Below, piece by piece: positions 6,546 through 15,255 of a DNA stretch of 64,000 bases. The position numbers and the translations under genes are program-made. Within the stretch, counting starts at the first letter, position 1. Each line of letters starts with the position of its first letter. This stretch comes from Lentilactobacillus parafarraginis DSM 18390 = JCM 14109 (lineage in GTDB: Bacteria > Bacillota > Bacilli > Lactobacillales > Lactobacillaceae). Where the stretch lies: contig NZ_AZFZ01000010.1 in NCBI RefSeq assembly GCF_001435895.1, positions 1 through 64,000 of the forward strand, given 5' to 3'. The notes beneath the pieces were generated by a model that made no database searches, was not told the DNA's origin, and saw only the letters and a list, made by a program, of their open reading frames with translations.

Positions 6546-7742
6546 TTGGAAACCCATCAATTATCTAAACTTCAAACTGGCCTGATTGTCACCCTACTCA
6601 TTCTGATCGGGGCCAATTTGCGAACTGCCCTGACGGCCGTACCGCCACTGTTAAGCAATATTTCGACAACCTTTAACCTGCCCGACTGGTTTCTTGGCAG
6701 TCTGACGACCATCCCACTATTGTGTTTCGCGATCGTTTCCCCATTCGTCAGCCGACTGGTCCATCGATTCGGGATGCTGCCACTAATTGCGGCGGCTCTG
6801 GTTGTCCTTGGGATCGGCTCGTTTCTTCGAATCTATTCATTTACGGCCCTGCTCTTGGGGACCCTGCTCATCGGCTGCTCAATTGCAATTTTAAACGTCC
6901 TGTCCCCCGCCGTTGTGGCCAAGTATTTCCCCAGAAAAATCGGCTTAATGACCAGCGCCTACACGCTGTCGATGACCATTTTCAGCGCCCTGGCAGCGGG
7001 CATGAGCGCGCCAGTTTCTTCCGTCATTAAATGGCAGCCCACTTTACAATGGCTGACAATTTTTCCGATTTTAACTTTGATTGTCATGTTCATTAATCGA
7101 CAGGTTCAGCGACATAATCCGCCAAAGCATCTCAAAAGATCCAGTAGCCCCACTCACCATACGAAATCAGTTTGGCGGCAGCCTTTAGCCTGGGCAATGA
7201 CGATTTTCATGGGACTGCAGTCACTGCTATTCTACACAATCCTAACGTGGGTACCGTCAATTTTTGTTGCCCACGGAATGAGCCAAAATACGGCGAGCCT
7301 CTTGTTGGGCTTACTCCAACTGTCCTCTCTGCCGATGGCGTATTTGATTCCAAATTTGGCTGGACGCCGAGAAAAACAGGCGCCGCTGATGTGGATGATC
7401 TTCGGATTATTTGTATTGGGACTGGGCTGCCTAATGATTCAATCCACGTCACTGATCATCGCCATCGTTGCCTGTGTCCTATTAGGCTTTGCGACCAACG
7501 CCGCATTCAGCATGGCAATGATCCTGTTCTCACTGAAAACCAGTAATCCTTACGAAACGTCCGCCGTCTCCGGCATGGCCCAGTCGATTGGCTATTTAGC
7601 GGCTTCGGTTGGCCCCATGATGGCCGGCTTCCTGCACAGTCAATTTAATTCATGGACCGTCGCTCTGGCCGTGCTGATCGTGATCGTCGTGATCATGACC
7701 GGCTTCGGGTTGGCTGTGGATCGGCGCAAGAGTGTTTTCTAA
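6546..7742 (+). CDS. MFS transporter, CynX/NimT type
   Basis: The 398-residue membrane protein has about 12 predicted helices and the CynX/NimT signature near the start (LILIGANLRTALTAVPPLL), a subgroup linked to cyanate, nitroimidazole and other small-molecule transport. The substrate cannot be read from sequence. It begins at a TTG preceded by GAGAGGAAG and follows the MarR gene by 27 bases, so it is almost certainly the regulated target of that repressor. It ends at a strong shared terminator. Confidence 0.88.
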   Translation: METHQLSKLQTGLIVTLLILIGANLRTALTAVPPLLSNISTTFNLPDWFLGSLTTIPLLCFAIVSPFVSRLVHRFGMLPLIAAALVVLGIGSFLRIYSFTALLLGTLLIGCSIAILNVLSPAVVAKYFPRKIGLMTSAYTLSMTIFSALAAGMSAPVSSVIKWQPTLQWLTIFPILTLIVMFINRQVQRHNPPKHLKRSSSPTHHTKSVWRQPLAWAMTIFMGLQSLLFYTILTWVPSIFVAHGMSQNTASLLLGLLQLSSLPMAYLIPNLAGRREKQAPLMWMIFGLFVLGLGCLMIQSTSLIIAIVACVLLGFATNAAFSMAMILFSLKTSNPYETSAVSGMAQSIGYLAASVGPMMAGFLHSQFNSWTVALAVLIVIVVIMTGFGLAVDRRKSVF

Positions 7743-7756
7743 GGTTGCGATAACTC

Positions 7757-7813
7757 AAAAGTGTGCTTCTGACAGATAGGCAAACCGCCTCGTTGTCAGA
7801 AGCACACTTTTTT
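7757..7813. terminator. bidirectional terminator
   Basis: An 18-bp stem (AAAAGTGTGCTTCTGACA with its complement) encloses a small inner AGGC/GCCT hairpin and is flanked by A- and T-runs, so it can terminate both the MFS gene (plus) and the convergent YoaK-family gene (minus). Confidence 0.88.
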
Positions 7814-7820
7814 AAATCGA

Positions 7821-8474
7821 TTATTTCCCAAATATCATCGCCAACAGCACAATCGCCGCTGACAACAGAATCGTCTGCCCGTGGAAATACTGCACCAAAT
7901 ACCCGCTCGCGGCGGCGCCAACAAAGAAGGTGATGATCAACGTAATGATGTCACCGGCCTTCCGCAGCGCTTTGGTGTCGCCCTGAGTCACAAAATCCAG
8001 CACACTTTCGGATAGGATTCGAACGTTACCGGTCATCATTAATGATGTAAACGGCCCGTTTTTCAACGTTCGAAACTCCTGCAGTTGGGCTGCGGCCGCC
8101 ATTGCCAGCAAACCAGTAGTCCACAGAATTGAAACCCGGCCTGCCAAAAAGCTCACCAACACAAAGATGATGATTTCGTACGATAACGTCACAACCTTGC
8201 GGCGCAGCGCCCGTTCACTGGGGTAGTGGTATTGGGCAACCCGAATGATGGCTACCCCCACTGCGAACATTCCCAGGGAGACCAGCGCTTGAATAATCGC
8301 GCCGAACTCACCGCGGCCAACTCGCAAGCCCGTCAAAATCAGGTTCCCGGTTTGCAGGCCGGCGAAGACCCCGCCGTCCTCCAAGTAGGTGTAGGCATCT
8401 AGTGCCCCGGCAGCCATTGTTAACAGCGCGCCGCTTAGCAAGCGTTCATATGCGCCAAATTCACGTTCCTGCAT
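7821..8474 (-). CDS. YoaK-family (DUF1275) membrane protein
   Basis: The 217-residue protein shows the DUF1275/YoaK pattern: GALLTMAAGALDAYTYLEDGG, the conserved TGNLILTG, and a second half with FTSLMMTGNVRIL, predicted to form about six membrane helices with an internal repeat. The family's function is not established. It is transcribed alone, converging on the MarR-regulated MFS gene. Confidence 0.88.
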   Translation of the reverse strand: MQEREFGAYERLLSGALLTMAAGALDAYTYLEDGGVFAGLQTGNLILTGLRVGRGEFGAIIQALVSLGMFAVGVAIIRVAQYHYPSERALRRKVVTLSYEIIIFVLVSFLAGRVSILWTTGLLAMAAAAQLQEFRTLKNGPFTSLMMTGNVRILSESVLDFVTQGDTKALRKAGDIITLIITFFVGAAASGYLVQYFHGQTILLSAAIVLLAMIFGK

Positions 8475-8656
8475 TGCTGTTCCCCCTTACAATTGATCAA
8501 AACAATATGCTCAATCATAAGAAGTTGGCGATGCAAATACAAGTGATTTGATTGCAAAAAACCAGCAACCAACTAATCACTTAGTCAGTTACCGATTCTT
8601 CAATATTAGCTGAATTTCCAAATCAAATTAAGGAAAATACATTATCACGGTTATTT

Positions 8657-10440
8657 TTATTCACTTTTGTGCCATTTATCAGTCCAAAACGCAACTGGAC
8701 ACATTAATGTTAGGAACAAGAAAGCAATCCAAAACGTTTTTGTGAAAGCTAACGTCAATTCGGTATGCTTACTTCGGTTAATTTGATTTTGGAGTGTTTG
8801 AAGCTCATGTTTTTGGGCTTCCAAAGCAACTGCTTCACCCATCAGCTTTTGCTTTGCAGCGAGATCTCTGGTACCAATCATCAATTGGCGGGCGCTTTTA
8901 TTAACGAGTCGAATTCTTTTGGTTCCCGCGTATAGTTGATTGACGCTGTTGGCAATCTTCACATTTCCAAGAACCAGCTTCTGTTCCCCTTCATATACCT
9001 GCTTTAGATTAGACGAGTCCGCGGGAACGGGGATCCGATAACGATCTTTTGCCGCCGCACGGATTGCGGCCGAATTTTGGCGCGTATGATTTTCCACATT
9101 CTTGTCCAGTGCGTGGCGAACAGATGAAGAAACCTGGGTCACTCTGATATGCTGATATGCTTCGGCTTTAATCGCTGACTTAGCATTGTCTACATTGTTA
9201 TTAAGAATGCCGACTAACAACGCAATTCCTAAGCAGGTGCCGAGCTGCCGGGCAGCGTTGATCATTCCCGAAGCAATCCCAGCTTTTTCAATGGGAATGT
9301 ACTGTACCGCCGACACCAAGGAAAGACTTGTTAACCCAAATCCAAGACCGATAATCGCCATGTCAATAATCATCGTAAAGTTTGACATTGCATAAGTAAT
9401 CTGAGTCAGTACCAAACCACCCATTGCCATTAAAATTGTGCCGATCACGTTAACCCACCGATAATTCAATTTTTGGCCAAGTTGACTCCCCATCGGTAAA
9501 GCAATAATAACCATTATTGAACTAATCATAATGATATTACCAGCATGCAGAGGACTGAACCCCCGAACGTTTTCAAGAAAGAAATTAAACACAACACTCG
9601 ACATCACAACTGTGAACCCACAAGTAAAGTACAGGAGCGTGGATGAAAGAAATGTCCGATCTCTAAAAAGTTTAAATTCGACCAGTGGTTCTTTTCGCCT
9701 CAAATCCAAATAGACAAATAGCCATAATGCCAGAACGCCCCCACACTCATTAATAGGATCCGCAAAGAAAGCCACCCAAAATCATATCCTTTCAGTAAAA
9801 CAAAGGTAATTAAGAAGAGTCCGATACTTAGCAAAATGATACCAGCATAATCAATTGATTTGGAAATTGTCATATCATATGATTCGTGAAAACAGAAAAT
9901 CGTTAAAATCAACGTAACAATAACGACCGGAACGTTGATAAAGAAGATCTCATGCCATGACCACAGGTGAATGAGTAACCCGCCGATTGGAGGACCCGCA
10001 GCGGCCGCAATCGCTGCGAAGGCCCCAATAATTCCCACAATCTGGTTTGCCCTTTCCCTTCCAAACAAATTAACTGATAATGGCACAATGATTGGCGTGA
10101 TAATGGCACCACTCAGGCCTTGAATTGCCCGCATTGCAATCAGCATACCGATTGAATTAGCCATTCCACAAGCCAGCGATCCGGCTCCAAATAGGATCAG
10201 CCCAACAAGTATCACTTTCTTTCTACCAATTTGATCAGCCACCTTAGCCATGGGGATCATGAAAACCGATAATAACAAAACATAAATCGTACTTATCCAA
10301 TTACTCGTATCAAGCGTTGTTGAAAAGTAACTTGTGATGTTGGGAAGCGCAATGTTGGTGATTGTCGTGTCCAAGGTCACGATGAACATCATTAAACAAA
10401 GCGCTGTTAATCCGCCGGCCTTCTGCAATTTAGAATACAT
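8657..10440 (-). pseudogene. DHA2-family drug exporter, split by a frameshift
   Basis: Two overlapping frames together give one 14-helix DHA2 (EmrB/QacA-type) proton-coupled multidrug exporter of about 590 residues. The first frame (9700-10440) holds helices 1-6 with LDTTITNIALPNI and the ADQIGRKK loop; the second (read from about 9740 down to 8657) resumes at LALWLFVYLDLRRKEPLVEF and contains the rest, including a long hydrophilic loop (about 150 residues) before the last helix. The shift lies at a 5-base C run (9738-9742, plus strand); one additional base would restore SVGGVLALWLF. True pseudogene, slippage or sequencing error cannot be distinguished. The gene follows its MarR regulator and has its own operator. 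Confidence 0.85.
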
Positions 10441-10467
10441 GGATTCATCTCCTCTAGATTTCTATAT

Positions 10468-10494
10468 GAAACTGTTTCATTATGAAACAGTTTC
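10468..10494. promoter_or_regulatory. MarR operator before the DHA2 exporter
   Basis: A perfect 12-bp inverted repeat with a 3-base centre: GAAACTGTTTCA-TTA-TGAAACAGTTTC. It lies between the marR stop (10503) and the exporter start (10440). The same core (GTTTCATTATGAAAC) occurs before marR, tying both to one regulator. Confidence 0.8.
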
Positions 10495-10502
10495 CCAAAA
10501 AA

Positions 10503-10973
10503 TTATTCCTGGCGTTCCTTAATCAATTTTTTAAAGAATTTTTCCGATTCTTTACTAACAGTCGCGAAATAGGGTAATAATTCAGATGGCACCTTTTGAT
10601 AAATCGCAATTAACTGTTGATCTAAATAAGCAACATATTCAGTATGAGACTCATTGGCAATTTTGCCCTTGCTTGTCAGCATGAGGGATAACTGAGTTTC
10701 TGAATTGGGCGCGAATGTTTTTACAACCATCCCCTTCTTGACTAACTTCTGAATCAATTTGGTGGTTGTCCCCTTCGTTACATCAAGGTATTGACTTAAT
10801 TCCGTTAAACTACTTCCAGGATGAGCATTAATTGTTGTGATGGCATGAATCTCTGGGGGGAATAAGGGAATCCCGGTTCCATACGTGCTGGTTGTTTGAT
10901 CTAACTCACTATATAATTTAGCAATTCGTTTAAAGGGGCGAATAATCTGCTGCACAAGGTCTTCTTGATCCAA
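10503..10973 (-). CDS. MarR-family transcriptional regulator
   Basis: The 156-residue MarR protein has the expected winged helix: SSLTELSQYLDVTKGTTTKL as recognition region and a short wing (APNSETQLSLMLTSKGK). It starts at a TTG with AAGGAGG eight bases upstream. It is unrelated in detail to the MarR at 6.1 kb. Two copies of the GTTTCATTATGAAAC-type dyad precede it and one lies before the adjacent exporter gene, so it probably controls both as a ligand-responsive repressor of drug efflux. Confidence 0.9.
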   Translation of the reverse strand: MDQEDLVQQIIRPFKRIAKLYSELDQTTSTYGTGIPLFPPEIHAITTINAHPGSSLTELSQYLDVTKGTTTKLIQKLVKKGMVVKTFAPNSETQLSLMLTSKGKIANESHTEYVAYLDQQLIAIYQKVPSELLPYFATVSKESEKFFKKLIKERQE

Positions 10974-10994
10974 ATAGGTACCTCCTTAAAATGA

Positions 10995-11025
10995 GTTTCA
11001 TTATGAAACAGGTTCAGTATGAAAC
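10995..11025. promoter_or_regulatory. two MarR operators before marR
   Basis: GTTTCATTATGAAAC (10995-11009) is a perfect dyad and GTTCAGTATGAAAC (11012-11025) a degenerate copy, spaced about 17 bp apart. Both match the operator before the DHA2 exporter, suggesting autoregulation. Confidence 0.75.
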
Positions 11026-11135
11026 TAGTATCGTAAAATGTCAAGGCCTTTTTAACTAAACAATCCAACTTAATGAATCAGCTTTTGGATCAGCACCACA
11101 TCGGCATTTCATGACATCTTTACTGAAATCGACCA

Positions 11136-11180
11136 AAATAAAAACCGGAAGCATACTAATCTCTTAGTTTACCCCGGTTC
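11136..11180 (-). terminator. terminator of the 40-residue protein gene
   Basis: On the minus strand AACCGG...CCGGTT pairs around an inner CTAA/TTAG hairpin and runs into TTTATTTT. It starts a few bases after the small gene's stop codon. Confidence 0.6.
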
Positions 11181-11185
11181 TCAAA

Positions 11186-11308
11186 TTACTTAGCTGGCTT
11201 TTGCTTCAAGAAATGTTGAAGTTGAGCTAATTCTTTATTCCGCTTGATATCTTTCTTGCGGCTGATTGGTCGACGGCCTTGAACGCCGTTTGGATGACAA
11301 ATACGCAT
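11186..11308 (-). CDS. 40-residue basic protein of unknown function
   Basis: A complete short gene: ATG at 11308 with AAGGAG eight bases upstream, 40 codons, TAA, then a hairpin terminator. The product begins MRICHPNGVQGRRPISRKK and continues with a Lys/Arg-rich helix (DIKRNKELAQLQHFLKQK). One Cys and two His residues are present, too few for an obvious zinc finger. High positive charge suggests nucleic-acid or ribosome binding, but that is a guess. I do not recognise the family with confidence. Confidence 0.65.
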   Translation of the reverse strand: MRICHPNGVQGRRPISRKKDIKRNKELAQLQHFLKQKPAK

Positions 11309-11473
11309 AATAAAACGCTCCTTATTTTTGATTTCGATTATATGAAATTCCAATAGACTAAATTATTATAATACAAATGACCATTTGAACGCAAACCCAT
11401 TTCGAAATTTCTCCCCAAATTTTAATGGGTGTGCTATCCTTTAGATTAATAACACAACTTTGAGGTGATCTTT

Positions 11474-12286
11474 TTGGCAAACGAATTTCCACAGGCCTGC
11501 ACGATTGCGGGCTCAGACAGCGACGGCAGTGCCGGGATGCAGGCAGATTTACATACGTTCTTTAGGCGAAAAGTCTATGGGACCGCCGTTATGACGGCCG
11601 CCGTGGCTGGCAACAGTTATGGGATTCACGATTCGGTGACTTTACCAACCACATTTATTGATCAAGAATTCAAGGACCTGGCAGATGACTACCATGTTCG
11701 CGCCAGTAAGACGGGAATGCTAGCGGATAGCGAACTCATTCGCACGGTCATTAAGAATTATCAGGCGTACGACTTCGGGCCACTGGTGGTTGATCCGGTT
11801 ATTACCACCAAGCATGGCAATATGCTGCTGGAACAGAATGCTTATAAAACTTTGCGCGATGAACTGATTCCACTGGCAACGGTGATCACGCCGAATTTCT
11901 TTGAGGCCCAAAAGCTCGCCGAAATGCCGATTAACACCCGAGAGGATATGGCAACCGCGGCTCAAAAGCTTCGCCAATTGGGCGCCAAAAGCATCGTATT
12001 AAAGGGCAGTCACCATGATCCCAATCAGAAAACCGTTTCCGATTACGTCCTTCTTGAATCGGGCGAGGCCTTCTGGATGACCGGTAAGTTCTTCCCAACA
12101 GATCGGAAGAACGGTACCGGCGACAGCCTCTCCGCCTGCATTGCGGCCGAACTTGCCAAGGGCAACAGCGTTAAAGACGCCGCAAAAATCCCCAAAAGAT
12201 TTGTCGATATTGCGATTGAAAATGACATTGCCGTCGGCCACAAGTTTGGCCCCATCAACCACTGGGCACCGGCTGACGAACTATAA
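11474..12286 (+). CDS. ThiD/PdxK-like pyrimidine or pyridoxine kinase
   Basis: The 270-residue protein belongs to the ribokinase superfamily, ThiD/PdxK branch, which phosphorylates hydroxymethylpyrimidine (thiamine synthesis) or pyridoxal-type vitamers. Visible motifs are SDSDGSAGMQADLHTF near the start, LVVDPVITTKHGNMLL in the middle and the anion-hole/catalytic motif NGTGDSLSA with Asp217 as base. The frame is open from a GTG at 11465, but GAGGTGA there is the Shine-Dalgarno for the TTG at 11474. No thiamine genes are adjacent, and in lactobacilli such solitary homologues are often annotated as pyridoxine kinases, so the substrate stays open. Confidence 0.82.
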   Translation: MANEFPQACTIAGSDSDGSAGMQADLHTFFRRKVYGTAVMTAAVAGNSYGIHDSVTLPTTFIDQEFKDLADDYHVRASKTGMLADSELIRTVIKNYQAYDFGPLVVDPVITTKHGNMLLEQNAYKTLRDELIPLATVITPNFFEAQKLAEMPINTREDMATAAQKLRQLGAKSIVLKGSHHDPNQKTVSDYVLLESGEAFWMTGKFFPTDRKNGTGDSLSACIAAELAKGNSVKDAAKIPKRFVDIAIENDIAVGHKFGPINHWAPADEL

Positions 12287-12311
12287 CTGCAGAACCAAAT
12301 TAACTAGATTT

Positions 12312-12412
12312 GGCATCCCAAAACACTTATACTTGAGTTGGGCGAAAGCCCCAAAATGGACCTCGAGTCCGCAAGCCCGCTTTGGCACTTGATGCCGTAT
12401 AATGGGCTTTGC
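12312..12412 (+). ncRNA. candidate structured RNA or attenuator-like element
   Basis: The stretch after the kinase gene has several nested pairings: GGCATC (12312-12317) with GATGCC (12391-12396); ACTTGAG (12331-12337) with CTCGAGT (12362-12368) closing a GGGC-GAAA-GCCC tetraloop hairpin; and GCAAGCCC (12371-12378) with GGGCTTTGC (12404-12412), which would be exclusive with or knotted through the first helix. A strong terminator follows at 12445. A TATAAT at 12398-12403 has no clear -35. It matches no RNA family I can name. It may be a 3'-UTR structure, an sRNA or coincidence. Confidence 0.3.
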
Positions 12413-12444
12413 AGTTTGGCGTTACCTGCTTAAAGAGCGCCGGA

Positions 12445-12473
12445 CGATCCCTCTTTTTGGGGGATCGTTTTTT
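12445..12473 (+). terminator. terminator
   Basis: CGATCCC / GGGATCG stem with a short loop followed by six T bases, 160 bases after the kinase stop and about 85 bases before the lectin gene. Confidence 0.85.
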
Positions 12474-12558
12474 ATGTCCAGCTTCTCATAATTAGAAACT
12501 GGCATGTTACAATGAGAGCAAAGTAATGAACGATTTTATTTGAAACGAGGCTGGGATA

Positions 12559-14961
12559 ATGAGTCAATCAGACAAGCAGTTATCAAGATTATCGATAAAT
12601 GCATTATACGGTGTAGCGATATTTAGCTCTTTACTTTTTGGAAGCGCTGCTAGTTTGACGAGTGTCCAAGCTAAAGCATCACTGAATGTGACGACTCAAA
12701 CGGTTCAGCAAACCCAAGGAGACCTGAATAACCAAATCACGATTGGGCCAGCAAATTTTGAAACCTATTTTCAACGATCAGCAAAAGCAAGCTATGATTC
12801 TCAAAACGGAACCGTACTGCTTTATCCAATTAATAATCGGTATATTAATGACAGTGGTGAATTTGAATATAAAGGCGGCGTGAATGACGGACCTGACAAT
12901 CCTGCTTTGGCAGGCTCAGTCTACCTCAATAAGAATCTAATTGATATGGCTAACGACTTTTCGCTAAGTGGTAGCATCATGATCAAACCTGACACAAGAC
13001 GCCAAGCCGCTGCAAATGGCACAAATATCACCGATGAAGGTAAAAATAGCTACCAGTATGGTGATGGCTTTTCATTCGCTTTTCGACCAGCAAACTCCGC
13101 ACCAGTTGGGGTCGCCGGTATGGGCCTTGGCATGACGGGAATTCCACATGCATTCGGTGTTGGGATTGACCTCTACTATAATAAAATTGAAAAGGATAAT
13201 AAGCTGTGGCTCGCGGATCAGCCAGCTCCCAACATTGGTTTTGCATCTACCCAGGATATCCCCGGAATTTACAACGCGGTTCGCTACACGATTGGGGATG
13301 GCGTTAACATCACTGGCAATGATCTTGATTGGATGACCACGTTCGACAGTCACAATATTCATTCTTTAAACTTCAAGGATCTTACCAATAACAGCGACGG
13401 GACCATGCCCTTCACCTTAACTTGGCACGCAAAAACTAATGAACTTAGTTATCAGTTTACAGACGCATCCGGCAACCAATACACTGGTACAAAAGTATTC
13501 CCAGATCATCCCAATCTTGCTAATTTTGCCATTGCAGGATCAGGAAATGCCGCCCAAGCCGAATACCGAATTAAGATTGATAAAATTCAGTATGCTGCTT
13601 ATGGGATTGTGAATGCCAAGTACTTATCACAGGATACCGACAATGATTCGGTAATCGAAATCCCTGGCGTCCCCGAGCACCAAACCACTGGTTCACTTGG
13701 TGAAACAGCAACTATTAGCTCTAAACTAACCGACGTTGTGTCACCCGATGCCACTGCCGATGAAAAACAAGCACTCGCGGATTATTATTTGTGGAAGGTT
13801 TCGGGATTCCCAACGGATGAATTAAAGGACTACTACAATCTTCCATTCAGCGGTAACGCAGCGCAACTACCATTTTCAGACGTCACTCAAAATGTCCAAT
13901 TATATTATCGGAAGAAGTCTGAATTATCGCTACTCGTCAATTATGTTGATGAAAACGGAAAAAAGATCGCTGATTCCCAAACAATTCGTGGTGCTTTTGG
14001 ATCTGAACAGAATCTGCCAATCAGATCAATTAGCGGATACACCTTTGATACATCGAATCCGAGGACGTTCAAGTTGGGCACTCTCGGACCTGATGGTAAA
14101 ACGGTTACTCAATTAAATTTAACATATCATAAAAATCAACCAAGCAGTTCATCCAGCGATACGACCCCCAGTATCCCAGCACAACCAGGTTCAAGTTCAT
14201 CTTCATCTATTGGCTCGGGGTCTAGCAGCGTACAAAGCAATCCACCCGCCAAATTACCACTACCCAACTACGCCGCAAAGAAAAACGCCGCCGTCTATGC
14301 CATAAATCCAGTCTACTTGTACAAGCATGCTGATTTTAAAAAAACTCAGCGGCTTGCCGGATACGTCAAGAAGCCCCGCGTTTACCGACCAATGTTCGTC
14401 GTCACCGGATACGCCCGCTCCTCGACTGGTAAATTACGATATGAAGTTCGCGACGTCAACCACTTAAGTAAAACGGCTGGAAAGCGCGGCTACATTACCG
14501 CCAACTGGCAGTATGTTCGTCCCGTCTACTATGCGAAGAAGCATTCGATCGTTACAGTGATTAACCCCCGAGGTGTCAGGGAATATCGTAACGCCCGTTT
14601 AACTGGAAAATCCAAATTATATAAACAGGGGTCCGTCCTTCGGGTTAAACGAATTATTACGCATAATCTCACAACTCGCTTCGTCTTAACAAACGGCCGC
14701 TACATCACTAGCAACCGGAAGCTTGTCAATATGGGCCGTCAGAAGCAGGTACGGGCCGTCACAACCAAACGCGCCATCAATCGGTACCGAACCGTTAACC
14801 TCACTCATAAAAATCGTCATATTGCACAGGGGAAACGGCTGAGAGTGCGCGGTTATGATTACACTTCGGAAAATAATTTTCGCCAACGGGGCCTTCTCCG
14901 CTACCGGGTCGCAGGTGGTTACATTACAGCAAATTCCAAGTATGTCCGTGCGTTTAAATAA
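12559..14961 (+). CDS. secreted L-type-lectin/MucBP/DUF5776 surface protein
   Basis: An 800-residue exported protein. Residues 1-38 form a signal peptide (hydrophobic LYGVAIFSSLLFGSAASLT, cleavage near VQA). Residues about 55-350 resemble a bacterial L-type (legume-like) lectin domain: ITIGPANFETYFQ, YQYGDGFSFAFRP, FGVGIDLYYN. A MucBP-like module follows near 453-525 (LLVNYVDENGKKIADS), then a Ser/Pro-rich linker (about 528-570) and three DUF5776-type modules of about 75 residues (ending YITANWQYV, YITSNRKLV, YITANSKYV). There is no LPXTG motif; the basic DUF5776 repeats probably hold it on the cell wall. It should bind glycans or mucus. A paralogue with the same layout lies at 53.3-55.5 kb. 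Confidence 0.88.
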   Translation: MSQSDKQLSRLSINALYGVAIFSSLLFGSAASLTSVQAKASLNVTTQTVQQTQGDLNNQITIGPANFETYFQRSAKASYDSQNGTVLLYPINNRYINDSGEFEYKGGVNDGPDNPALAGSVYLNKNLIDMANDFSLSGSIMIKPDTRRQAAANGTNITDEGKNSYQYGDGFSFAFRPANSAPVGVAGMGLGMTGIPHAFGVGIDLYYNKIEKDNKLWLADQPAPNIGFASTQDIPGIYNAVRYTIGDGVNITGNDLDWMTTFDSHNIHSLNFKDLTNNSDGTMPFTLTWHAKTNELSYQFTDASGNQYTGTKVFPDHPNLANFAIAGSGNAAQAEYRIKIDKIQYAAYGIVNAKYLSQDTDNDSVIEIPGVPEHQTTGSLGETATISSKLTDVVSPDATADEKQALADYYLWKVSGFPTDELKDYYNLPFSGNAAQLPFSDVTQNVQLYYRKKSELSLLVNYVDENGKKIADSQTIRGAFGSEQNLPIRSISGYTFDTSNPRTFKLGTLGPDGKTVTQLNLTYHKNQPSSSSSDTTPSIPAQPGSSSSSSIGSGSSSVQSNPPAKLPLPNYAAKKNAAVYAINPVYLYKHADFKKTQRLAGYVKKPRVYRPMFVVTGYARSSTGKLRYEVRDVNHLSKTAGKRGYITANWQYVRPVYYAKKHSIVTVINPRGVREYRNARLTGKSKLYKQGSVLRVKRIITHNLTTRFVLTNGRYITSNRKLVNMGRQKQVRAVTTKRAINRYRTVNLTHKNRHIAQGKRLRVRGYDYTSENNFRQRGLLRYRVAGGYITANSKYVRAFK

Positions 14962-14992
14962 ATGATGGCTTAGCTTAAAACGTTGATTTAAC

Positions 14993-15059
14993 AAAAAGTT
15001 CCGGTTTGAGGAATCCCTAATGTTGTTACTTTAGGAATCCCTTAACCCGGGACTTTCTT
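14993..15059 (+). terminator. terminator of the lectin gene
   Basis: A long imperfect stem (AAAGTTCCGGTTTGAGGAAT with its partner ending GGGACTTTCTTT) just after the lectin stop; the tail TTTCTTTACT is T-rich. Confidence 0.7.
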
Positions 15060-15073
15060 TACTAATTGTATGG

Positions 15074-15253
15074 TTACCACTTCTCCGGGCTCCACGTCCG
15101 CCCATCAATCTCATCCTGGGCTTGCTGGCGACGCTTCTCCTGCTCGCTAACGAGATCCTGTGCCGCCGCTAATAGCGATTTGTTAATGAACGACTGCTGG
15201 TCGTCGGCAATTTTTTGCAGCTGCTGGGCCGCCCACTTATTGGTTTCTGCCAT
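15074..15253 (-). CDS. small coiled-coil protein of unknown function
   Basis: A 59-residue hydrophilic protein (MAETNKWAAQQLQKIADDQQ) predicted to be one amphipathic helix, rich in Gln, Ala and Glu. The start at 15253 is chosen because AGGAGG lies seven bases upstream; an ATG six bases earlier overlaps the previous stop codon but is too near the Shine-Dalgarno. It is almost certainly co-translated with the oxidoreductase upstream. The C-terminal part of that enzyme (SWLVAQLEKMAADLPDDQQQ) resembles this protein, so the small gene may be a partner or a duplicated tail. Confidence 0.7.
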   Translation of the reverse strand: MAETNKWAAQQLQKIADDQQSFINKSLLAAAQDLVSEQEKRRQQAQDEIDGRTWSPEKW

Positions 15254-15255
15254 TG

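Noticed and set aside
12141-12392. 83-codon frame across the end of the kinase gene and the structured region
   Set aside because: It is a shifted frame of the kinase gene with Lys/Pro-rich nonsense composition and no Shine-Dalgarno.
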